Positions 1 through 5,818 of a stretch of 15,134 bases of DNA are shown here, piece after piece. The DNA lies in contig JALOAP010000027.1 in NCBI GenBank assembly GCA_023228745.1, positions 1 to 15,134 of the forward strand, read 5' to 3'. The notes under the pieces were generated by a model that was not told where the DNA came from, searched no databases, and worked only from the letters and a program-made list of their open reading frames with translations. Positions within the stretch are counted from its first letter, which is position 1. Each line of letters starts with the position of its first letter. Both the position numbers and the translations under genes were made by a program. Source of the DNA: Dehalococcoidia bacterium (GTDB taxonomy: Bacteria; Chloroflexota; Dehalococcoidia; Tepidiformales; Tepidiformaceae).

Positions 1-1
1 G

Positions 2-325
2 AACCCCAACGACACCCGGCCGGAGCGCCCGGATTTCGGCAGCGGCGACACCGTGCGCGTTCACGCCAAGGTTGTCGAAGGCGATAAGGAGCGCATCCAG
101 GTCTTCGAAGGCATCGTCATCCGCAAGCGCCGCAAGGGACAGGTCTCGAACTTCACCGTGCGCAAGATGTCCAGCGGCATCGGTGTGGAGCGGACGTTCC
201 CGCTCTTCAGCCCCCGCGTTGACCGGATCGAGGTTGTGCGCCGCGGCAAGGTGCGCCGGAAGAACCTGTACTACCTGCGCGGGCTCACCGGTAAGGCGGC
301 CCGGATCAAGGAAAAGCGCTTCTAG
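2..325 (+). CDS. rplS: 50S ribosomal protein L19, 5'-truncated
   Basis: This is the C-terminal part of ribosomal protein L19, a large-subunit protein at the interface with the 30S subunit. The reading frame is open from base 2, so the gene enters from outside the window. The visible residues include DFGSGDTVRVHAKVVEG, then ERIQVFEGIVI, GIGVERTFPLFSP and the C-terminal arginine/lysine-rich tail ending KAARIKEKRF, all of which fit L19. A GTG at 53 lies inside the conserved GDTVRVH segment and is not the start; only about 15-20 N-terminal residues should be missing. A strong terminator follows, so it is the last gene of its operon. Confidence 0.96.
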   Translation, partial: NPNDTRPERPDFGSGDTVRVHAKVVEGDKERIQVFEGIVIRKRRKGQVSNFTVRKMSSGIGVERTFPLFSPRVDRIEVVRRGKVRRKNLYYLRGLTGKAARIKEKRF

Positions 326-348
326 ACTTCATTTCGAAAGCACTCGTG

Positions 349-378
349 CGGCCGCCTCTCTGTGAGGCGGCCGTTTTC
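349..378 (+). terminator. intrinsic terminator after rplS
   Basis: A perfect 10-bp stem (CGGCCGCCTC at 349-358 with GAGGCGGCCG at 364-373) has a 5-nt loop and is followed by TTTTCGT. It lies 23 bases after the rplS stop codon. Confidence 0.9.
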
Positions 379-407
379 GTCTCGTGACAATGCAACGGCG
401 AACTTGT

Positions 408-435
408 TTGCTTCGCGCTAACGATCGGCTACGCT
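408..435 (+). promoter_or_regulatory. possible promoter of the DHA2 exporter gene
   Basis: TTGCTT (408-413), a 16-base spacer and TACGCT (430-435) form a weak sigma70-like pair. They lie in the only gap between the rplS terminator and the exporter gene. The predicted start of transcription near 442 would give a leader of about 78 nt containing the 473-500 hairpin. The match to consensus is modest. Confidence 0.35.
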
Positions 436-472
436 TCCTGGCGATGTTGCGCGTCGGATAGCAGCGCCGCGC

Positions 473-500
473 AGAGGACGCTGTTTCCGCGTCCTCTTTT
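473..500 (+). promoter_or_regulatory. terminator-like hairpin in the exporter leader (possible attenuator)
   Basis: AGAGGACGC (473-481) and GCGTCCTCT (489-497) form a perfect 9-bp stem with a 7-nt loop, followed at once by TTT. This looks like an intrinsic terminator, but it sits only 19 bases upstream of the exporter start, inside its leader. A GCGTC at 451-455 could pair with GACGC at 477-481 and open this hairpin, and TGCGCG (448-453) can pair with CGCGCA (468-473). Alternative folds of this kind are typical of attenuators. No ligand or mechanism can be named. Confidence 0.55.
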
Positions 501-519
501 GCTGTTACGGGAGGCAGCC

Positions 520-2190
520 GTGAAGGTCGCGGAAGGGCAGGCGCTGGGAGAGGTCCTGAACCAGCGCCAGAAATGGCTGCTGCTCGGCAGTCTCATGGTC
601 GCCATGTTTGTCGGCGCGATCGACCAGACGGTCGTCACCACGGCGACCCCAAAGATCCTCGCCGACCTCGGAGGGTTTCACCTGCTCTCCTGGCTCTTTA
701 CGAGCTACATGCTGGCCTCGACGGTCGTCGTGCCGCTCGTGGGCAAGCTATCCGACATGTTCGGGCGAAAGCTGTTCGTGCTCGCGGGGATCGTCGTATT
801 CACGATCTCCTCGGCGGCGTGTGGCGCCGCGCCGACCATGGAACTCCTGATCGCGGCACGCGTGGTGCAGGGCCTCGGAGGCGGCATGATCTTCGCCTCC
901 GTCTTTAGCACCATCGGTGACATCTTTCCTCCCTCCGAGCGTGGAAAGTACATTGGGATGTTCACCGGTGTGTTCAGCCTCGCGAGCGTCCTGGGGCCAA
1001 CGTTCGGCGGTTTCCTGACCGACCTCGGTGGATGGCGCTGGATCTTCTACGTCAACGTGCCCTTCAGCCTCATCGCCATCCCGGCTATCTGGTTCAACCT
1101 GCCGGGCAAGGTGACGAGCACGCGGCCAAAGATCGACTTCGCCGGGGCCGTGCTGTTGTCAGTGGCAGCGGTCGCGCTGCTGCTCGCATTCGAGTGGGCC
1201 GGTACCGACTACGCCTGGACATCGCCGCGGATCGTCGGGCTCCTGGGCGTTGCGGTGCTGTTCCTTGCCGGCTTTGTCGTACAGGAGACGCGCCACCCCG
1301 AGCCGATCATCCCGCTCCACCTGTTCGCGAACCGGACGTTCCTGCTCTCGAACATGGTGGTGTTTACGCTCGGTGTCGGGATGTTCGGATCGTTGCAGTA
1401 CCTCGCGATCTTCGTGCAGACGTCGCTGGGCGAGTCGGCGACCGCGTCGGGGCTGATCACAACGCCACAGTCCTTCGGGCTGCTGGGGGCAAGCATCATC
1501 GGCGGGCAACTCATCTCCCGGACCGGGAGGTACCGGTACCAGACGATGCTCGGCGCGGCCTGCACACTGATCGCCATGCTCTTCCTGCGCACCCTCGACG
1601 TCGACGTCGTGCGCTGGCACATCTCGGCGTTCATGGTGGTGCTCGGGGCCGGGTTCGGGCTCGTGATGCCGACGATGTCGCTCGGCGTGCAGAATGCGCT
1701 GCCCTATAAGTACCTGGGTGTAGCGAGTTCATCGAACCAGTTCTTCCGGCAGATCGGGAGCGTGTTCGGGGTTGCCATCTTTGCGGCGGTGCTGACCAGC
1801 TCGTACGAGACCTCGTTTGCCAACGACCTCCCGGCCGAACCAGCCGCCACGTTGCAGGCGACGGGCACCCTCGACGCCTTCCGCGACCCGACGCTGCCGC
1901 TGAACCCGCGCGAGTATGTTGCCGTCCAGCAGCGCGTGCGTGCCGCGGATGGTGGTGATGAAGCGCTCACGGCAGCGGAGTCGGTGCAAAAGGCTTCCGT
2001 CGCCGTGGCCATCCGCAAGATCTTCACCTGGTCCGCGATCGTCGCCGCCATCACAATCGGCCTCGTGGCGTTGATGAAGGAGATTCCAATGCGGCGCGAC
2101 TTTGGCACCAGTCCCCAAAGCGACCAGCCCGCGACGCCGCCCGTAGCACAGGAGACGCTTCCCGCTGCCGGGGGTGGCGGCGGGAGGTAG
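520..2190 (+). CDS. DHA2-family (EmrB/QacA-like) major facilitator drug:H+ antiporter
   Basis: A predicted 556-residue inner-membrane exporter with the length and helix content of the 14-helix DHA2 group, which expels drugs or other amphiphiles in exchange for protons. Visible family motifs are an acidic residue in helix 1 (AIDQTVV, D35), motif A GKLSDMFGRK at 75-84, motif B RVVQGLGGG at 114-122, and motif C GVFSLASVLGPTFGG at about 150-164, followed by GGWRWIFYVNVPF. The C-terminal 25 residues are a polar, Pro/Gly-rich tail. I chose GTG at 520 because GGAGG (510-514) lies 5 bases upstream. A TTG at 499 in the same frame has no ribosome site and lies in the hairpin. The substrate cannot be told. 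The stop codon is 3 bases from the convergent fakA stop. Confidence 0.9.
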   Translation: MKVAEGQALGEVLNQRQKWLLLGSLMVAMFVGAIDQTVVTTATPKILADLGGFHLLSWLFTSYMLASTVVVPLVGKLSDMFGRKLFVLAGIVVFTISSAACGAAPTMELLIAARVVQGLGGGMIFASVFSTIGDIFPPSERGKYIGMFTGVFSLASVLGPTFGGFLTDLGGWRWIFYVNVPFSLIAIPAIWFNLPGKVTSTRPKIDFAGAVLLSVAAVALLLAFEWAGTDYAWTSPRIVGLLGVAVLFLAGFVVQETRHPEPIIPLHLFANRTFLLSNMVVFTLGVGMFGSLQYLAIFVQTSLGESATASGLITTPQSFGLLGASIIGGQLISRTGRYRYQTMLGAACTLIAMLFLRTLDVDVVRWHISAFMVVLGAGFGLVMPTMSLGVQNALPYKYLGVASSSNQFFRQIGSVFGVAIFAAVLTSSYETSFANDLPAEPAATLQATGTLDAFRDPTLPLNPREYVAVQQRVRAADGGDEALTAAESVQKASVAVAIRKIFTWSAIVAAITIGLVALMKEIPMRRDFGTSPQSDQPATPPVAQETLPAAGGGGGR

Positions 2191-2193
2191 CCC

Positions 2194-3861
2194 CTACTGC
2201 TCGATGGACGCGATGAACGTATAGAGCGATTGTCCGCCGTCGTGGGCCTCCACCTCGGCCCCGGGGAAGGCTTCGGTGAGCACCCTGGGGACCGCCGCCC
2301 GGCTCTCGGCCGCCGCGCTGTCGCCGTAATAGAGCGTGATGAGCGAGCCCTCCGCGGCGCCTCCGGCCGCAAGGCCCGCGACGAGGGCTTCGACGGCGGA
2401 GTCGCGCGCGGCGCGAAGTACACCATCCACGAGCGCGATGAACTGCCCCGCGCGCACGGCGATCCCCTCGATTGAGCGGTCGGCGGTTGTGTGCGTGACC
2501 TCGACGGTGGTCACGGTCCGTGCTGCTTCCCGCATGCGCTCGAGGTTCTTCGCCACGGGAGCATCGCTGGCGAACGCCACCGCTGCCGCCAAACCCTGGG
2601 GCAGCGTCTTCGCCGGGAGGACGTGGAGCGTACAACGCGCCAGGGTCGCCGCCTGCTCGGCCGCAAGGATGACGTCCTTGTGATTTGGCAGCACGATGAC
2701 GTCGGCGACGCCCAGTCGATCGGCGGCCGCGGCGATATCCCCCGCCGGTGGTTTCACGATGGAGCCAAGGTCCGCAACCGCCGCTCCGAGGCTCTCAAAC
2801 ATGGCGTCGAGCCCCGCACCGCGACTGAGCGCAAGGAGCGCCAGCGGTGCGGAAGCGCCCGTGCCGGTCGCCCGGAAGCGCAGGTGCTGTTCGCTCATGT
2901 CGTCGACCTTCACGCGGGAAAGGGCGCCGAAGCGGCGAGCGGCCGCGAGGACGGCATCCGCGTCGTCCGTGTGCAGGTGGATGCGGAGCGCGCCGGGTCC
3001 GCCGACGACCACCACGGACCGGTGGCCGCGTGCATCCGCCCAGGCACGCACCTGTTCGACATCGAGGTCGTCGCCGAGCGGTTCGAGGATAAATTCCGTG
3101 CAGTAGCCGAACTCCTCGTGGGCGTGGCCCGCAAGCTGTGCGATAGGTTCCCGGGGCATGGCCGGGACCACCGGCGTTTCCCCGCGGAGGCTCGCCAGGA
3201 GTCCGCGGAGGATGATGCAAATGCCCTCGCCGCCGGCGTCGATCATCCCTGCTTCACGGAGCTGAGGAAGCTGGTCGATGGTGCGTGCTTCGGCCGCTTC
3301 GGCGGCTTTCGTAGCTGCGAGCAGGGTGGGGAGGCAGGAGGCACCTCGTCCTCCCTCGGGAAGACAGTCAACCGCCGCGGCCGCGCCCGTGGCAGCCTCC
3401 CGCAGGACGGTGAGCATGGTGCCCTCGACCGGGCGGCTAACGGCCTTGTAGGCCGTGCGCGCGGCCTCGTCCAGCCCCGTAGCCAGCGAGGCTGCGTCGG
3501 CGCACTCGGTGGCGGTGTGCGTCCCCTGGGCCAGCCCGGCCAGTGCCTGTGAGAGGATCACGCCGGAGTTGCCACGGGCCGCGTACAGCGCTCCGCGGGC
3601 CAGGGCCTCGAGGACCGCGCCAGCCGTGCGGGGTGAGGGGAGGATGGCCGCGGTATCGACCGCTCCCCGGAGCGTCGCCGACATGTTTGTGCCGGTGTCG
3701 CCATCCGGAACGGGATAAACGTTGATGGCGTCCACCGCGGCAGCGGATTGGTGGAGGTGTTCTGCGGCTGCGGCGATGGCGTCCAGCAGATCGTCGCCGC
3801 TCAGCGGATGAGGGCCGCCGGGCGGCTCGGTTTGGCCGTTATCGGAGGTGGATGCTACCAT
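2194..3861 (-). CDS. fakA: FakA/YloV-like DAK2-domain fatty acid kinase subunit
   Basis: A 555-residue protein of the YloV/FakA family. Characterised FakA is the ATP-binding subunit that phosphorylates fatty acids held by a DegV-type FakB partner, feeding exogenous or recycled acyl chains into phospholipid synthesis in the cytoplasm. The N-terminal DhaL/DAK2 domain (about 20-220) has the metal-nucleotide motif NVYPVPDGDTGTNM (47-60), ARGNSGVILSQ at about 95-105 and MIDAGGEGICIILRG near 210-225. The remaining ~300 residues match the YloV-type middle and C-terminal region, including EFGYCTEF and a C-terminal PGAEVEAHDGGQSLY segment. No FakB/DegV gene is in the window, so the partner must be elsewhere. 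The gene is divergent from rpmB with only 38 bp between them; rpmB-yloU-yloV proximity is also known in Firmicutes. The first ~20 residues are poorly conserved and the start could be slightly different. Confidence 0.9.
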   Translation of the reverse strand: MVASTSDNGQTEPPGGPHPLSGDDLLDAIAAAAEHLHQSAAAVDAINVYPVPDGDTGTNMSATLRGAVDTAAILPSPRTAGAVLEALARGALYAARGNSGVILSQALAGLAQGTHTATECADAASLATGLDEAARTAYKAVSRPVEGTMLTVLREAATGAAAAVDCLPEGGRGASCLPTLLAATKAAEAAEARTIDQLPQLREAGMIDAGGEGICIILRGLLASLRGETPVVPAMPREPIAQLAGHAHEEFGYCTEFILEPLGDDLDVEQVRAWADARGHRSVVVVGGPGALRIHLHTDDADAVLAAARRFGALSRVKVDDMSEQHLRFRATGTGASAPLALLALSRGAGLDAMFESLGAAVADLGSIVKPPAGDIAAAADRLGVADVIVLPNHKDVILAAEQAATLARCTLHVLPAKTLPQGLAAAVAFASDAPVAKNLERMREAARTVTTVEVTHTTADRSIEGIAVRAGQFIALVDGVLRAARDSAVEALVAGLAAGGAAEGSLITLYYGDSAAAESRAAVPRVLTEAFPGAEVEAHDGGQSLYTFIASIEQ

Positions 3862-3899
3862 CGGTCTTCGCGATCATCTCAGATAAAGGTAGAACACGC

Positions 3900-4109
3900 A
3901 TGGCTAGTGGCGCCTGCGACGTTTGTGCAAAGACAACTCAGTTTGGCCGGCATATCCGGCACAAGCACTCCGGGCGCTGGGAACGGAAGGCCCCCAAGAA
4001 GAGCCGCACGTTCCGCCCGAATGTGGCGAAGCACCGTGTCTTCGTCGATGGCGCGTGGCATCGCCTCAACATGTGCACCCGCTGCCTTCGCACGCTCGTC
4101 AAGGTCTAA
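3900..4109 (+). CDS. rpmB: 50S ribosomal protein L28, zinc-binding form
   Basis: A 69-residue L28, a large-subunit ribosomal protein. Two cysteine pairs, CDVC near the N-terminus and CTRC near the C-terminus, form the zinc ribbon of the C+ type. Between them are the expected FGRHIRHKHSGRWERKAPKKS-like basic stretch and KSRTFRPNV. The frame extends upstream to 3852, but the ATG at 3900 matches the family start (MASGACDVC) and has AAGG at 3886-3889, so it is preferred. The presence of all four cysteines suggests this is the ordinary, zinc-replete paralogue rather than the zinc-free stress form. A strong terminator follows. Confidence 0.97.
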   Translation: MASGACDVCAKTTQFGRHIRHKHSGRWERKAPKKSRTFRPNVAKHRVFVDGAWHRLNMCTRCLRTLVKV

Positions 4110-4135
4110 ACAGAACCCCGTCGATTCGACACATG

Positions 4136-4167
4136 GAAGCGGCCTGCATTTGCAGGCCGCTTCTTCG
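4136..4167 (+). terminator. intrinsic terminator after rpmB
   Basis: A perfect inverted repeat, GAAGCGGCCTGCA (4136-4148) and TGCAGGCCGCTTC (4151-4163), is followed by TTCG. The end of the minus-strand dehydrogenase gene lies 21 bases beyond it, so the hairpin may also stop that transcript, though no T-run is seen in the minus direction. Confidence 0.85.
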
Positions 4168-4187
4168 TGCCTCGTGGCTTTTCCGGG

Positions 4188-5198
4188 CTAGACGGTTGGG
4201 ATAACGCGGTGGATCACGGCCTTGGTGAACTCCATCGTGTTCAGTGAGCCGCCGAGGTCGCCGGTCTTCTCACCGCTGGCGATGCAGTCGCGCACGGCGT
4301 CGATGAGGCGCTTGCTCATGTCCCGCTGTCCGCAGTATTCCAGCAGGTAGCCGTAGGCTTCGATCGAGCCGGAGGGGTTGGCGATGCCCTTCCCAGCGAT
4401 GTCCGGCGCTGTACCCCCCGCAGGGTCGAAGATGCCGATCGAGGGCTGGTGGCTGGGGGTGAAGGCGTAGGATGCGCTCGCGCCAAGCCCGATCGAACCG
4501 ATGAGTCCGTAGACCGCGTCGCTGAGGAAGTCGCCGTATTCGTTTGGGCAAACGATTACGTCGAAGCGCTCCGGGTTCAGGATGACCTTTGCGAGCAACG
4601 AGTCGAACAGTTCGCGCCGGTGTTCGGTGTTGCGGTACTCCTTCGCTACCTCTTCGACGACATCTTCGAACAGGCCGTCCGCGGCGCGCTGGATGGTGTA
4701 CTTGCTTGTGGAAACCACGCTCTGGCGGTGGCGCTCGGCGAGGCGGAAGGCAAAGTGCGCTGCGTGCTCGACGGGGATGCGATCCATCACCCGAATGCTG
4801 ACCGCGGAGTACTGGCCAAGCCGGATGCCCGCGTCTTCGTAGGTCCCGCCGACGGCCACACGGACGACGTGGAGGTCGATCTGGCCGGTGTAGTTGCGGC
4901 TCACGCCCGGATAGGTGCGGCAGGGCCGGTGGATCACCGCGAGGTTGAGCTTGTCGCGCAGGACCTGGTTCGGACTCTCCGTCCGGGTCACGGTGGGGTA
5001 CTTCATCGCCGCGCCGAGGTCGCGGATGAGTTCGATGCCTTCATCGAGCGCGGCCGCACTGGCCTCGCGACGTTCCACACTCCAGTCAACGGGCCGGAAC
5101 GTGACTGGATTTCCGAGCGCGTCGTTCAGTGCGTGGATGGCATCGCGCAGTTCCGGCGCGATGCCATCTCCGTTCAGTTCAGCGACTTCGCGGGCCAT
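4188..5198 (-). CDS. divergent isocitrate/isopropylmalate-type dehydrogenase, NAD-preferring
   Basis: A 336-residue beta-decarboxylating dehydrogenase. Aligned by eye to E. coli isocitrate dehydrogenase, the substrate and metal residues are largely kept: S75 and N77 (S113, N115), R81, R91, R113 (R119, R129, R153), Y120 (Y160), K166 (K230), D199, D223 and D227 (D283, D307, D311). The coenzyme loop reads GTAPDIAGK, with D266-I267 in place of the K-Y that marks NADP enzymes, so NAD use is likely. Oddities: the usual REN(T/S)EG segment is RVAVGGTY, and the loop histidine (H339) is glycine, giving FDPAGGTAP. The 5' side has GGAG 7 bases before the ATG. It lies 82 bp behind the His-rich gene and may share its transcript. 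S75/N77 favour isocitrate or a close relative, but homoisocitrate, tartrate or another malate-like substrate cannot be excluded. Confidence 0.8.
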   Translation of the reverse strand: MAREVAELNGDGIAPELRDAIHALNDALGNPVTFRPVDWSVERREASAAALDEGIELIRDLGAAMKYPTVTRTESPNQVLRDKLNLAVIHRPCRTYPGVSRNYTGQIDLHVVRVAVGGTYEDAGIRLGQYSAVSIRVMDRIPVEHAAHFAFRLAERHRQSVVSTSKYTIQRAADGLFEDVVEEVAKEYRNTEHRRELFDSLLAKVILNPERFDVIVCPNEYGDFLSDAVYGLIGSIGLGASASYAFTPSHQPSIGIFDPAGGTAPDIAGKGIANPSGSIEAYGYLLEYCGQRDMSKRLIDAVRDCIASGEKTGDLGGSLNTMEFTKAVIHRVIPTV

Positions 5199-5280
5199 GT
5201 CGATCTCCAGGAGGTTTTTCCCAGACTACGACATCACCTGTTTGCCGGCCCGCAGCCAGCTGGCGAGAGCAACGGGGCAG

Positions 5281-5556
5281 TTACGCGGGTGATTCTGCCG
5301 GCGCAGCATGGTCGTGGGTGTGCGCTTCCTTTCCGTGTTCGTTCTCTTCCTTGGTCTTCGGGTAGTCGTGACTGTGGACGATGGGGCTGTGGTTGTGTTC
5401 GTGGGTGTGCCAATACTCGCGGTGTTCGAAACCGCCGTTGGCGGAGTGGTGGTGAGTCACATGGTAGTGGTCGTGGGAATGTACGTGTTCCGGATGCTGG
5501 TGCTCTGGTTCGCGCCCCTCGCCCTCGGTGTGTTGTTGTACTGTTCCCTGGGTCAT
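5281..5556 (-). CDS. small histidine-rich protein, probable metal binder
   Basis: A 91-residue soluble protein with no signal peptide or membrane helix. I count 22 histidines (24%), many in alternating H-x-H runs such as HVHSHDHYH, HTHEHNH and HTHDH, mixed with Glu and Asp. Such runs bind zinc, nickel, copper or cobalt in HypB, SlyD and CDF transporter loops, so metal storage or chaperoning is the natural inference; no defined domain is recognised. The frame is open back to 5799, but the ATG at 5556 has a strong ribosome site, GGAGG (minus strand, 5568-5564), 7 bases upstream; the extension would be low-complexity and Arg-rich and cover the divergent promoter region. It faces hppA across 262 bp, where a 17-bp palindrome lies, and the dehydrogenase follows in the same direction. 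Confidence 0.75.
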   Translation of the reverse strand: MTQGTVQQHTEGEGREPEHQHPEHVHSHDHYHVTHHHSANGGFEHREYWHTHEHNHSPIVHSHDYPKTKEENEHGKEAHTHDHAAPAESPA

Positions 5557-5652
5557 GGCAATACCTCCGGTGATGCGGGGAGCGTAGCGGTGTCGTCTCA
5601 GGCGGTGGGTTACGGCGGGAAAGGCATCATGACGAAAGCATCGCGCCGCAGT

Positions 5653-5669
5653 AACGAAACGTTTTCGTT
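5653..5669. promoter_or_regulatory. 17-bp palindrome, candidate operator
   Basis: AACGAAA (5653-5659) and TTTCGTT (5663-5669) are perfect 7-bp arms around CGT. The element lies between the divergent His-rich gene and hppA, 97 bp upstream of the former. It is not followed by a T-run, so it looks like a protein-binding site more than a terminator. The cognate regulator is unknown. Confidence 0.4.
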
Positions 5670-5697
5670 CGTCGATCCACGATGGCTGAAGCTGCCA

Positions 5698-5726
5698 TTT
5701 CCCGTTAGTTAACCTGCTGCTAGACT
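5698..5726 (+). promoter_or_regulatory. probable hppA promoter
   Basis: TTTCCC (5698-5703), a 17-base spacer and TAGACT (5721-5726). The same TTTCCC-N17-TAGA(C/A)T arrangement precedes the ABM-domain gene at 9885-9913, which strengthens the call. Transcription would begin near 5733, giving an 86-nt leader with a TTGAGGG/CCCTCAA stem (5745-5751 with 5786-5792). Confidence 0.5.
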
Positions 5727-5818
5727 CCGCACGCTTCGGCCGTCTTGAGGGCAGCCGTCGCTTCGTTGTGCCCCGACGAATGAGACCCTCAAACACCAAT
5801 CAGCCTAAGGGGGAAGAC

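Noticed and set aside
499..519. TTG start giving a longer exporter
   Set aside because: It begins in the T-run of the hairpin with no ribosome site, while GTG 520 has GGAGG at good spacing.
2491..3552. 353-codon plus-strand ORF
   Set aside because: It is antisense to fakA and shows no recognisable motif.
4449..5573. 374-codon plus-strand ORF
   Set aside because: It is antisense to the dehydrogenase, which has clear family motifs. The long open frame is a by-product of high GC content.
5308..5712. 134-codon plus-strand ORF rich in valine and hydrophobic residues, looking like a membrane protein
   Set aside because: It lies opposite the His-rich gene; His codons CAC/CAT read in antisense give GTG/ATG, which explains the Val/Met runs. 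It has no ribosome site, whereas the minus-strand gene has a strong one.
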